Source: Chamaecyparis obtusa (taxonomy: Eukaryota > Streptophyta > Pinopsida > Cupressales > Cupressaceae). Taken from it: a stretch of 64,000 nt of DNA. The notes below the pieces were generated by a model. It was not told where the DNA came from and searched no databases. It saw only the letters and a list, made by a program, of their open reading frames with translations. Shown here piece after piece: positions 35,232 through 46,914 of this stretch; within the stretch, counting starts at the first letter, position 1; each line of letters opens with the position of its first letter. The stretch spans positions 2,627,501 through 2,691,500 of the forward strand of contig BSBK01001534.1 of assembly GCA_027943335.1 (NCBI GenBank), written 5' to 3'. The translations under genes were made by a program, and so were the position numbers.

Positions 35232-37609
35232 ATGCCTGCTGAGACAAGATCTAGGAAGAGAAGGAATATGGATCTCAATCAGGCTACTAGTTCATCTGAT
35301 CCTAACAATCCTACCAGCGTGATGGTAACTTACAATCCCAAGATCCCACAAATGGGAAATATATGGGATGATCCCAGCAGACCCCCCGCTCTATTTTCCA
35401 TGGAAACATTCATGATCCATATAGGGCATGCACAAATAGTCAGTGCACATATTGATCAAAATTGACAAAACATATTGGCTAATTTTTCTCGAGAAGGTAC
35501 TCCCATTCCACCATATCTCCAACCTCACATTCCCATAAACACCATCCAAATCCCAGCATAAGCCTACACTCCCATCATCCACCAACTTCATGATCCTAAC
35601 CTCCAAATGTCTTAGGAAACTACATCCATCCCCCACTTCTTGCAAAGTAGCTTCACAAGCCCCACAACACAAGTAGTAACACAATCCACTCCATTTACCA
35701 TCATGGGAACACCATCATCTTCTATAGCATCCCAAGCCATCACTCAAGCTCAAGGCTTCCCACAAAATCAACCTCCACCTCTCACACAATTCGTCACACA
35801 AGCAATTCCTCCACCTTCCATGAGCCAAGAAGCATCATCATTTCTGGGGGCAATGCAATCATTTCCTTCCTTTTCCCAACAAACCTCTGACTCAACATCA
35901 CCATTTCCAAGGGAAACACAATCATTCCCCTTTCCTACTCAGAAAACTTCCACATCAGCACCACCCTTTCTATGGGGAACACAAGCATCTCCTTCCACTT
36001 CCCAACTAGGATTTTCCCAAGCATACATTCCACCTCCACCTTTCATCTCCAATACACAAGCCCAACATTCAGCCTTTACAACTGGGATGCCCTTCATGGG
36101 ATCTCAGAATCCACCATCTACATCCCAAACTCCCATCAAATCTACATTTCTAGTATCCTCTGCATCGCAACTCCTGCCACGAACCGGTTCTCGTTGCGGC
36201 CTTACTCGAGAAGAAATGAAAGCTTTAAGAATACCGGACCACTCTCTTACATCCATGCTTGCAACAAGTCACCTTCCCCCAAGCAACGCAACAACAAAAA
36301 ATGCAGCCTCTGCCAGCTTCATCCTTTCCTTCATACACGAACTATCTATCTGCACCACCTACTGCTTCTCAAATGGTTCCACCTCCCTAACAATAGAGTT
36401 CTTCCCATCTCACAAGCTACCTTACACAACCACCTCCTGCTTCTAGCTTCCCAACATCTATTCCACCCTTGAGCAATGTAGGAATGCATCCAACCTACAT
36501 CTACCAAGCCCTAAGCCAAGTGCATCAGGGACCATTTTATCAGCAAGCTGCACCATTCCATCAGCCTCCCCCACAACAAGAGTACTTCCCAGTGCAACAA
36601 TGACAACATCCCATCATCCCACAACAACAACAAGCATCATCCTACTCATCACAACAACAAAAAACTATCATCCCCCAATAGCAACAAACCATTTTATATC
36701 CTCACTAGTAATATCATCCCCAGCAATCATCATCCCAAAATCCATTCCAATCTACCTATCTTGCTGGGAAATATCCATATCCCACTCCACAATATCCACC
36801 ACAAAATCACCTTTATTCCCCTGGACCACTAGATCCTTTCCAAATGGGAGTACCCACTCAAACACCAATCAATGCCAAGTGGGAAGAAATGAAGAATGCT
36901 CTTAAGGAGCTAAAAGCTAGCACAAATAACAAGACCTTCAAGTTTGAAGAGGTGTGTCCTTATCTATTTGATTAATCGATCAAAACCGTCCCTTTCCCTA
37001 AGCATTTCAAGACACCCAAATTTGATAAATATCGAGGGAAAGGAGATTTAGTAAACCATGTCAGAGAGTTCTATATGGCATGACAAGAAGTGGCATATAG
37101 TGATAACTACCTTATGCACCTATTCCCCAAAAGTTTGGGAGGAAATTCTATTGAATGGTTTTACAAAATACCCTATGGGACAATCTCAACCTTTGTCGAG
37201 CTCTCTGAGAAGTTTGTTGCACAATATGCTCATAATGTCAAGAATGAGTTGTCCTTATTAGACCTTTGTAACTCAAAGTAGAAAGGAGGAGAAAGCCTAG
37301 CTGACTACTTGCAACGATGGAAGAACCTCACTACTAGGTTATCATAGAAACCACCTGAGAAGCATCTAACCAAGATCTGTATCGATAACCTGCATCTCAA
37401 ACTATCCCACTTCATGAGGATGAACTACATCCAAACTTACCAAGATATCAAAAGCAAGGGGATAGATGTTGAGAGAGGCCTCCTTGACGAAGGCACAATC
37501 TGACACTACAAGGATGATTCCCACAACAAGCCTAGAAATGATAAACCCCATTACTGGAATCGAAACAAGAATGTTGTTACTGATGGAGCCACAGACACTA
37601 AGCTATATA
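35232..37609 (+). pseudogene. gag: E2 gag, N-terminal and capsid part (broken)
   Basis: Starts with ATG at 35232 (MPAETRSRKRR), the basic start usual for plant Ty3 gag. A long Pro/Gln/Ser-rich linker follows (to about 36900), then the capsid (Retrotrans_gag) domain: PKFDKYRGKGD, LFPKSLGGNSIEWFYKI, FVAQYAHN and ESLADYLQRWKNLT (about 37010-37340). There is one frameshift between about 36190 and 36260 and several TAG/TGA/TAA stops. Coding stops abruptly near 37609, where a minus-strand LTR-like segment is inserted, and resumes near 39376. The product would form the particle shell; this copy cannot make it. Confidence 0.85.
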
Positions 37610-38169
37610 AGGTAAAACATGGATGAGGTCCTAGAATAATGGTTTGCACATAAAAAAGACCCCAAAGCCAATATTTTACACTTATATGAAATTGTATAGA
37701 TATGAAAAGTAAATATAGATGATTAATATTAAAATTAAGAAATAAAGGTACTTACCTCCGAAAAAGAATCAGTTGAAAACCCTATCAAATGGGGCAGCAC
37801 CCCCGGCTATATAGAGATAGGGCTCCCCTGGCAGGCCCCTATGCCCCTCCTCCTCCCACCCACCCCTACATAGCCCACCCAACCTATTCTATAGCCTCCC
37901 ACCCCAGGGGGTTCTATTGACCCACCCTACATAACGAGCTCAGAGGTCTCAGAAACTATTGATTTTCACATTTCTCAACCAAAACTGTGAGATCTACAAA
38001 ACCCAAAAATCTTTTTCTAAGAGGAGATCAGGTTGTCTTTGACCCTCATAAAAGGTCAAAGATGACCTTAGAATTTTGAAGGTCAACTTTGACTTTGTTC
38101 ATGGATCTCAGAAGTTTGGCGAAAAGGGTATCCATATCTGCACTTTAATTCATTGTTCGACACCTATAC

Positions 38170-38294
38170 CTGCAATAAAAATGGTTTTGTTTGTTGGGGG
38201 GAAGGGGTTTGCCTTAGCCAAACCCCAATTTAGGAATTAACCTTGAAATTGAATTGAAATTGCAGAGATAAATAAAGTTACAAAAATAATTCAC
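38170..38294 (-). other. Candidate leader intron, copy A
   Basis: Minus strand: AAGCAAG|GTGAAT at the donor and TTTTTATTGCAG|G at the acceptor, 125 nt. It contains a perfect GGGGTTTG/CAAACCCC inverted repeat with a 7-nt loop. Confidence 0.45.
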
Positions 38295-39080
38295 CTTGCT
38301 TATGTTGAAGTCCTTTATGGAGGATTCGAATCCTTGAATCCACAAGCATGGATGCTCCAAATGAATGTAGAATTGAATGTAGGATGTCTCCAATCAATTG
38401 TCTTTAGATCTTCAACACCAATCTTGAATGGATCTTGGAATAGGAAGAGGCTTGAATGGATGGATCTTTAACAAGAGGGCTCCATAGAGCTTGAATCCTT
38501 CAATGGCTTCTAATGGATCTCCTTGATGAATTAGATCTTGAATGCTTGAAGGCTTGAATTCTTGAATTCTTGAATGCTTGATCTTCTTGCTTGCTTGAGA
38601 GTGCTTGAGCATGAAAACTTGATTGAGAGATTGTGAGATGAGATGGAGAAAATGAGAGAGGAAGGCTCCCTTTTATAGTGATCTAGGGCACAAGAGGGGC
38701 CTCGTAGAAAACAATAATTAATGGTCCATGGCACAAAGCTCTAGAGAGGTGCACATGGAGAGGAAATTAAATTAAAGTCTTGACATAAAACTCTAGAAGG
38801 GGACCACCCTTAATATAGAAATAAAAATAATTATTTAAGAGCCTTTTTACAAAATTTGAGGTAAGGCCAACCCTAAAGTTAATTTGAACATTAGGCACAA
38901 AACTCGAGAAAGGATAATCTCCAATAATAAATTAGAAATCCTATACAAATCTTGAGAAAGGTCCATGTCAACTATTCATTTGATAATTTGACACTTAATC
39001 CAAGAAATAGTGGCCCCGAAGAGGGAAAAGATAAGATTTTGATGAAATCTTGAAACTAGAAGATAACCCCGAGGATCTTG

Positions 39081-39213
39081 GAACCTAGGGTCAAGGATGA
39101 GGTCAACCTTGACCTAGGTCAAGGTCGAGGTCATCCTTGACCTAGGTCAGGGTTGAGCAACCTTGACCTAAGAGGTCGACCTTGACCCTGAGGTCAAGAA
39201 TCTTAGGGTCATA
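39081..39213. repeat. AGGTCAAGG/CCTTGACCT direct and inverted repeats
   Basis: About ten half-sites of AGGTCA or its complement in 130 bp, including the perfect 18-bp palindrome CCTTGACCTAGGTCAAGG at 39107-39124. It lies upstream of the minus-strand TATA box, in the U3 position of copy A. Confidence 0.85.
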
Positions 39214-39375
39214 GTCCAAAATGCTAGGAAAATGCTAGGATGAATTGGAAAATGGGGCAGAATAGGGGAAAAAGCCAGATCCAAGTTGAGTACCCATTTA
39301 AGGTGTTCAACATGACCCCAAACCACTTACTCGGAGGGCTAAACGCTCTTATCATGGAAGTGCTTCTATTTTAAG

Positions 39376-41867
39376 ATGATACATAAGCATGTCCAAATTA
39401 TTTTGGCTGGTCCTACACCTACTCCTGCATATCAGCAACAACAACCTCAAATCAATCAGCATCCTACGCAGACATACCAGCAACAATCTCCCATCCATAA
39501 GCAACCCATGCAAAACTATCAGCAACAAGCACATCAAGAAAATCAAGGCAATCTAACCTATCAGACCAATGCCATATCAAGGACTCCCAATCAGAATAGG
39601 CCTTGAGCCCAGACTTACTAGAAGAGAATATTCACACCTCTTGGTGAACCTTTGGATGTAATTTTCATCGCATAGCCAAGGCCAATCTGATGATGTACCC
39701 ACCAATCCAATAGTTTGATGACACAACTCCCAAGCCTAACTAGTACAATGATGATGAGTACTGTGATTATCATCGCATCAAAGGACATAGTACCCAACGG
39801 TGTATGAAACTAAAGCATTACATCCAAGATCTCATAGAAAAAAAGGAGATCCAAGTAGACACACCAACCCAAGCTTCACCTAAAGCTAATCTGTAGATCT
39901 ATTAGACTGTGTTCCCACAATACAATGTTGGCAAGAACCAAATCAATCCCAATCCTCCACTCCAAAACCAAGGCAAAGGAAAGCAAGGAGACCATGCTGA
40001 CCATAAGGACTATACTAATACTCATATCAACTATGAAAAATTCATTGGATGTATAACCCAAGTCGAGCACATAGTCAATGTCATCCACATCAAAGGAGTA
40101 GATAGTCAGTGTTTTGTTACTACCCACAAAGGCCAGATATCTATCGCTGGTGCAAGACCAAGGCTGGCACACAATGCAAAATACAATCTTATAGAACATC
40201 TTGGGAATACACCTACTCAAATCTCCATCCTCGACCTTCTCTGCACTTCACCCCTCCATCAAGAAATCCTCAATCGAGCCCTCCAAGAAGGACATGTCTC
40301 CACAGACATAAATGTCGTCCAATTTGAAAACCTTGTGGGACATCTATCCACATCTTGTGCTCTATTCTTTAAGCCATTCGACATACCACCCATTGCACTT
40401 GACCATAATCTCCCTCTCCACATCGCCGTTATGGTCATAGATTTTGCTATTAAAAGGGTCATGATAGATAATGGCTCGGCCCTAAACCTGTAAACTTTGA
40501 AATTCATTCAGTAGATAGGGTTAACAGAGGTTGACATATCAATGAAGTCATCACCATCAAATCATATGATAACTTGGAGCGTACCTATGAGGGTACCATT
40601 CTTTTGCCTATTAGGCTAGGCCTAGCAACTCAAGATACCATCTACCATTTTCTTTATCTTGATCTATCATTTAACATCCTCCTTGGTTGACCACGGATCC
40701 ATTCCATCAAGGTTTTACCATCTAATTACCATCAGTGCATCAAATTTTTGCATCAAGGCACTGAGGTTACCATCTATGCCGATCCCCAACCCTTCACATA
40801 TTATCATGCGATGGTAGCATCATTCCCTCATTCCACCCATTGTCCTGGAACCGACATTAGAACTTTTGTTGCCAGCTCTTCATGATCCCATAGCAATCTA
40901 GAGACCATCCTCACCTCCACTCTCTCTTCCGTGAAGATCAACAATTAGGGTTGTGGTGAATAAAACTTGACCGATGCATTTGCAGTAGGAGCCCTACCTC
41001 TTGATCCACATACACAGGGGCGCCAAAGTCACCAAAGCAAGCCTACTCAAGCCGAGCATGACATTAAGAAAATGATACCTATGACTTTTGTATCCTATGG
41101 CAACATAGATAGTCAAGATGGACCTTGAGATGAATAGGTGGTTGTACAGAGATCCCCCACCACCTCACACTGAACTCCTTGGTTACTTTAAAGAGAAATA
41201 GTCAGCATCCCACAAGTACGCCACTGAATAATGGAAATATCAAGGTAGTGGTTTAGGACCACAAGAAGGCAAAAGCAAAGACCGCATCACAACATCAAAG
41301 AACCCAAATCATCAAGGTCTTGGCTTTAATACCCCTCACCTACATATACAAGAGTCCAATACCATAACTGGGGGCACCAACATGACCAAGGTTCCCTTCT
41401 CGAATAGCCAGGATGACCTCGTAGAGATCAAAGACATCCCTGACAAGGAAGTAAAGAAATCTTATGATGAAATATTTGATGATGATACCCTCCTAGATGC
41501 ATCTGTCCTCCATCAACTCTCCATTGATGTCATAGAACTTCCCCTCATCCACACTGAACTCATAGATTGGTACCAACCAAGCATCACACATATCGATGAG
41601 TTCCAAATCACATAAGCACTCCTAAGGTTCATGGGAGCATCAGGCCAACAATCAGATCAACATCAGGAATCAACTCACGCTTGCAAGCTTGACCTTAAAG
41701 GATATTTCAGGGAATAGGAAAGCTTTAGCCTCAAAATTGAAAAAGAAAAAGAAAAGAATGAGCCCTTATGTGAAAACCCCTTTGGGGCGCATTCCGACTC
41801 TAAAAAAGATAAAATAAAAGGTGTATCTTCTGGTGAAAACCTCTCTAAGGCGCCAGAAGATGAAGAC
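39376..41867 (+). pseudogene. E2 gag C-terminus, protease and linker (broken)
   Basis: Resumes with a Gln-rich stretch (39420-39560), then a zinc-knuckle-like YCDYHRIKGHSTQRCMKLK (about 39760-39815), then a frame open from 39909 to 40493 containing the aspartic protease active site RVMIDNGSALNL (about 40456-40491). The Asp-Asn-Gly form replaces the usual Asp-Ser/Thr-Gly; I believe this occurs in related plant elements but cannot check. Downstream, to 41.4 kb, coding is badly broken. From 41382 a partly open acidic linker leads to RT and contains the upstream hairpin pair in frame. The stops are mostly TAG. Confidence 0.75.
41768..41861 (+). other. Two-stem hairpin motif, E2 upstream pair, inside pol frame
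   Basis: Copy 1 (41768-41792): ATGTG/CGCAT with one wobble, inner CCCC/GGGG around TTT. Copy 2 (41825-41861): an 11-bp outer stem ATCTTCTGGTG/CGCCAGAAGAT with one wobble, inner CCT/AGG. Both lie in the frame that enters RT and are translated there as C-E-N and G-E-N. Confidence 0.72.
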
Positions 41868-44800
41868 TTGCCTCTTCCTCCCATCCAAGATTATAGACTA
41901 GAGCAGTCACCTATCATCATTGTGGAAACCAAGCCAGTCAACTGGGGCACAAAAGAATACCCAAGAATCACCTACATTGAAACATCTTTAACTGAGGGTG
42001 AAGAAATAGCTTTCAATACACTTCTCCGAGAAGCCATTGTCAAGTTCACATGGTCATATGTACACATGTCTAGGCTTGATACAAATCTAGTTGTGTACAA
42101 TCTTGCAGTGGACCCTAATGCCAAACCAATAAATTAGAAGCTACGTAAGGTGCATCCAAAATTAGCCTTATTGGTAAAAATAGAGTTGGAGAAGCTCCTC
42201 CAAGAAAATATCATCAGAGCCATTGATTACTCATAGTGGATCTCCAACATGGTGCCTATCACTAAACCTTCAGAAGAGATAAGAATCTACATAGACTTCA
42301 GAGATCTCAACAAAGCATGTCTGAAAGATGATTTCCTGCTACCCAACATAGACATGATCATAGATCTTACAACGGGCCATGAGATGTTGTCACTCATGGA
42401 TGGATTCTTATAATACAATTAGATCCATATAGCAAAAGAAGATCAGCATAAAACATCCCTCACAATGACATGGGGTACCTTCTGCTACAATATGATGCCA
42501 TTTAGGCTAAAAAATGTAGGAGCTACATATCAGCAAGCAATGACAACCATCTTCCATGCCATAATCCATAAAATCCTAGAGGACTATGTGGATGATATAC
42601 TTGCAAAATCTAAGACACTGTGAACACTTAGACATCTTGGAGAGTGTGTTCTATCATCTGCATCATTATGGCTTGAAGCTCAATCCAAAGAAATGTGTCT
42701 TTGGTTTAACATCTAGAAAGCTTCTAGGCTTTATAGTATCACAACACGACATAGAGATTGACCCCAAAAAGGTCAAAGCCATCATGGAAATGCCTCCTCC
42801 TAGAAAACTCAAGAATCTTAGGAGCCTACAAGGAAAGCTCCAATCAATGCACCAATTTATATCATAGCTGGTAGACAAGTGCCAACCTTTCACGCATCTG
42901 CTCCACAAGGACACAAGCTTAAAATGGGATCCTATTTGTCAGAGAAGCTTTGAGAAGTTAAAAGAGTATCTAGCCAACTCTCCCATCCTTGTACCACTAG
43001 TTTTAGGATGCCTTCTCATACTATACATCTTGGCAACCACTATAGCATTGGGGGCACTCTTAGCACAACATGATGATGACAACAAAGAAAGAGCCATCTA
43101 TTATATCAGTCAAACTCTTGTTGGCTATAAGATTGATTATTCACCAATGGAGAAAGTGTGCCTTATAGTAGTCTTCACCACCCAAAAGCTCAGACATTAC
43201 ATACTTAGCCATACAATCAAGCTCATCTCAAAGGTGGACCCACTCAAGTATCTGTTATCAAGGACAACTCTCACAGGCCATATGGAAAAATGGGTCATGC
43301 TACTCAATGAGTTTGACATCTAGTACATAGCTCAAAAAGCAATCAAAGAGCAAGTAATTTCCAATCAGCTAGCAGAAGCACCTCTGGTAGATGCATATCC
43401 CCTAATCATGGAATTCCCTGATGATCACCTATGTATGATCAAAGAACAACCCATATGGAAGCTATAATTGGATGGCTCCTATACATCACATGGATTAGGG
43501 GCAGGAATCCTATTCATCACACCTCAAGGTGACTACATTCCAAAATCATTCAAATTAGGATTCCCATGTACTAATAATATTGCAGAATATGAGGCACTCA
43601 TCTCAGGCCTCAAAATAACTATCCAAGGGAACATCATAGAACTACAAGTGTTTGGAGATTTGCAATTGATTATCAAGTAGATCTTAGATGAATTTTAGAC
43701 AAAGGATGACAAGCTACTACCCTACAAAGAACTAGTGGACAAACTAAAAGAGCACTTCCTGAGCCTATAGTTCACATAGATACCAAGGCTTCAGAACAAA
43801 GCAGCCCACGCAATGGCAACCATCAGATCCTTGCTAGAGATCCTACGCGACTCATCATAATACAAATTCTTAGTCGAGTAGCTACACATGCCTGCTTATG
43901 AGAATGCCTATGTAGAAATGGTGTGTGTCTTGGTTGGTCCTCAGTCCCCATGGTACCATGACATCCATGCATATCTTAAAAATAATATCATATCTCCCCA
44001 TCTCACCAACAACCAACACCAAAACTTAATTCATAGAGCTTCCCTCTACACTCTTGTAGCCAACACCCTTTATCATCGAGGATACCATAATATTCTCTCT
44101 AGGTGTTTAGATTTGAATGAGGTCATCCTGGCTTTACAAGAGGTACACGCTAGAATTTGTGGTGCCCACATGAGTGGCATGGATCTAGCATAGCAGATGC
44201 TTCGAGTTGGGTATTATTGGCCAACCATGGAACATGACACTTGTGAGTTCATCAAGAAATGTATGCCATGTCAACAATATGCAAATCTGATTCATGCACC
44301 AGCACAAGACTTGCAGCCCATTGGGCCACCTTGGCCATTTTCATGTTGGGGCTTTGACCTTGTTGGGTTAATCACTCCCCTTTCCTCAGATGGACATAAA
44401 TAAATCATAACTACCATAGAGTACTTCACAAAATGGGTTGAAGCAATTCCACTCACCCTAACTACTGGCATCCAAATATCCAAGTTATTCATCTTATACC
44501 ACATTGTTTGTCGCTTCAGCATACCATCTACCATCTTCACTGATCACAAAACACCTTTTGAAAACCATCATGTGGATGATCTATGTGTCAAACTCCACAT
44601 CCATCATCATTTCTCCAATCGATACTTACCCCAAGGAAATGGCCAAGATGAGGCAACCAACAAAACTATCCTCAAAATCCTCAAAAAGGCTGTCAATGAT
44701 TCTAGTCGTGACTGACACCTCCAAATAAATCCTGCCCTCTAGGCCTATTACACTTCTTATTGCACTCCCATAGGCACCACCCCATATTCCCCTGTATATG

Positions 44801-45210
44801 GTGTTGAATCCATTCTACCCATTGAGTTCAAGCTCCCATTATTGCATGTCTCCATGAAGAACTATACCACCGATGAAGATTATCGCATGGCACACCTCAC
44901 ACAGCTTGAACTATTAGATGAAAAGAGACAACAAGCACATGATCACCTAGTTGCATACTAGAATCAACTCAAAAGGAGTTATAACAAGAAAGTCCATCGA
45001 AGACAATTCCAAGTGGGCGACATGGTCCTAAAGGAAAATTAGAAAGTGCAATAACATCGAGAGAAGAAAGGAAAGTTTGAACGTACTTGGTTGGGTCCTT
45101 ATGTTGTCACAACATTCTTCGGCTCTAGTACCTATTAGCTATCAACACCAGAAGGTGACCCTTTGAATGATCCTATAAACATCATACATCTGAAGAGGTT
45201 TTATTCCTGA
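41868..45210 (+). pseudogene. pol: E2 pol: RT, RNase H, second RNase H, integrase (broken)
   Basis: RT: palm motifs and the catalytic YVDD (42585-42596). One frameshift near 42605 precedes the thumb. First RNase H (about 43000-43330): ATTIALGALLAQ, YYISQTL, YSPMEK, LRHYI. A second, archaeal-type RNase H starts near 43465: LDGSYTSHGLGAGI, NNIAEYEAL, GDLQLII. This dual arrangement defines the Tat lineage. Integrase: zinc-binding part (44130-44290, CMPCQQ), core WGFDLVG, FTDHKTPF and NGQDEATNK (the three acidic residues), and a C-terminal GKFERTWLGP before a TGA at 45208. About 20 in-frame stops, mostly TAG, make it inactive. Hairpin clusters lie just before RT and just after integrase. Confidence 0.92.
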
Positions 45211-45348
45211 ACCAGATCCTACATATTCCATAAAATCCATAAAAATTGGAAAAAATAAAATAAAAAATAAAAAATAAATAAATTGAATTGAAAAAAGCAA
45301 AAAAATACAAAAAAAGCAAAAAAGTAAAAAGCAAAGAAAAATAATCAT

Positions 45349-45425
45349 CCAATGGTGAAAACTTGGCAATTCAAGCACCTTGGAAAAGTATGTTGGTGAA
45401 AACCTAGAAACAGGTGCCATACATA
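45349..45425 (+). other. Two-stem hairpin motif, E2 downstream pair
   Basis: Copy 1 (45349-45383): outer CCAA/TTGG, core GGTG/CACC, inner CTTG/CAAG. Copy 2 (45389-45425): outer TATGT/ACATA, core GGTG/TGCC with wobbles, inner CCT/AGG. It follows an A-rich tract 140 bp after the integrase stop, as in E1. Confidence 0.72.
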
Positions 45426-46914
45426 GTGGATTGAGTCATTATCTATCAAACTCCCATCCCCCCATCCCAAATCCCATTCCTCTTTATCCCATCCCCATCC
45501 CCACCACCATCCCATCAATCCCAAGGTGTTCTATCCTACAACAATTTAGATCCTATCCCCCATCCTTAGCTTCTTGTTGGTACTGTTAAATTTTTTTGGC
45601 CCTTACCCTTCTGAAATTTGAAGAAACCCTTCACCGGGTTTACTTAGCAATAAAAAATGTTTAAGCCCTAACTTTCCTAGATCTTGTTCTTTTTGTCGTT
45701 ACCTTTTTGAGACACTAAAGGTCCAATAAACACATGTGTTCAAATTATCTCACTTAAAGTTATTGATCCCATGTGTTTGGCAGTTAGCTTTTTAATCGGG
45801 TCCCCTTTCATTAAAAATTTCCTATTAAAACTTTAGCTTTTCCCCAGTTATATCCTAGCCATCAGATTTGTTTTGATCTAGTGGTTGCCGCTACCCCGTA
45901 AACTCCCTTTTTATTAGACTTTTTTCCTTTGCGGGGCTGTGACTGGATGACACCTGTAATTGTAGGCCCAGTTTTAAAGCTACGTGGTCATTAACATGTG
46001 GAAGAAATCAACGGTCGTCGCATTGCCTTAAGTCTGAGTTAGCCACTTGCTAAACCTTGTAGGACTACGATAACCGTCTGATTGAAAGAAGGACTAGTGA
46101 TGATGGAAGTGGGGCCAAGTTGCATCTTTGAATGATGATCACCCGATGAAATTGAATCAATGGTTGTCATTGTTCCTTAGCATGACATCTTTGATGGCTT
46201 CCTATTTGTGGGGATGCGACAGTAAGACATCTATCTACTGTGATGTCACTCACCAGTGGGTCTGAAGTTCCTAGATGCCGCCATGTGTTCATCTTCGAAG
46301 TGGGCTCACTAAATTTCATAGAAGATAAGGCTTTGATAGATTTGGGGAAGATCAACGATAGTCATTGAGTCACGATTGAGAGATGCTCATTGGTTAGTAT
46401 TTTCAAGGCTACAACGAGCTGGCACCTGTCCAAGCCGAGTAAGTTACAAAAAGACACAGAATTTTGTACGTGGGTAAAATGAAATATTTTCATTGGTCAA
46501 GAACTATACTTAAATAAAAGGTTAATGCTTGTTGAGTGGATTTTTGATGACCGTCCGATGCACTAGGAAGGAAATGATTGACGACATAGATTTAAATTTG
46601 ATATTTTGAAGCCCCGTCGCATCTTGTGAACATTGTAGCTTCTAGTATCAGTAATGGTGACTTAATGTGCTTCATGTGAGTCAGAAGTAATGGGCTGGAA
46701 AAGATTATAATTTTGGATTTGATCATTGCAAGTGACACATTATCTTTATTCCCTCTCCAGCAAATTATCTCTCTGCAAGTGTGATCTGCAAAGTTTTTCT
46801 GGCAAACGGTAGGCATTTTTGAAGTAAATTTATCAGAGTTTTACTTTATGTGATCTAGATGCTATCAATTGAAGTTTCTTAAAATATTAGGGTGATTTTT
46901 ATCTAGTTACTACA
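45426..46914 (+). other. Non-coding block between E2 pol and ORFX
   Basis: About 1.5 kb. The first 150 bp are C-rich ('ccatcccc' iterations). From about 45590 composition changes to more even GC and looks like a promoter/leader. It has several 'accgtccgatg' or 'cggtcgtcg'-like words. No LTR partner or PBS was found. Confidence 0.45.

Larger units (their letters stand above)
37610..39375 (-). mobile_element. Minus-strand LTR-like insertion in E2 gag (copy A)
   Basis: About 1.75 kb unrelated to gag separates its two halves. On the minus strand it has a putative LTR start (39312, TGTTGAAC after a G-rich tract), AGGTCA-rich U3-like repeats (39081-39213), a TATA box (TATAAAA, plus 38671-38677), a leader rich in 'cttgaatg', and a candidate intron (38294-38170). 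A GC-rich stretch (37790-37920) follows. Exact ends and target duplication were not found; borders are good to about 50 bp. Confidence 0.6.

Noticed and set aside
37790..37920. GC/C-rich stretch as a CpG-island promoter
   Set aside because: C-rich but lies within the minus-strand insert downstream of its TATA box and leader; no gene attached.
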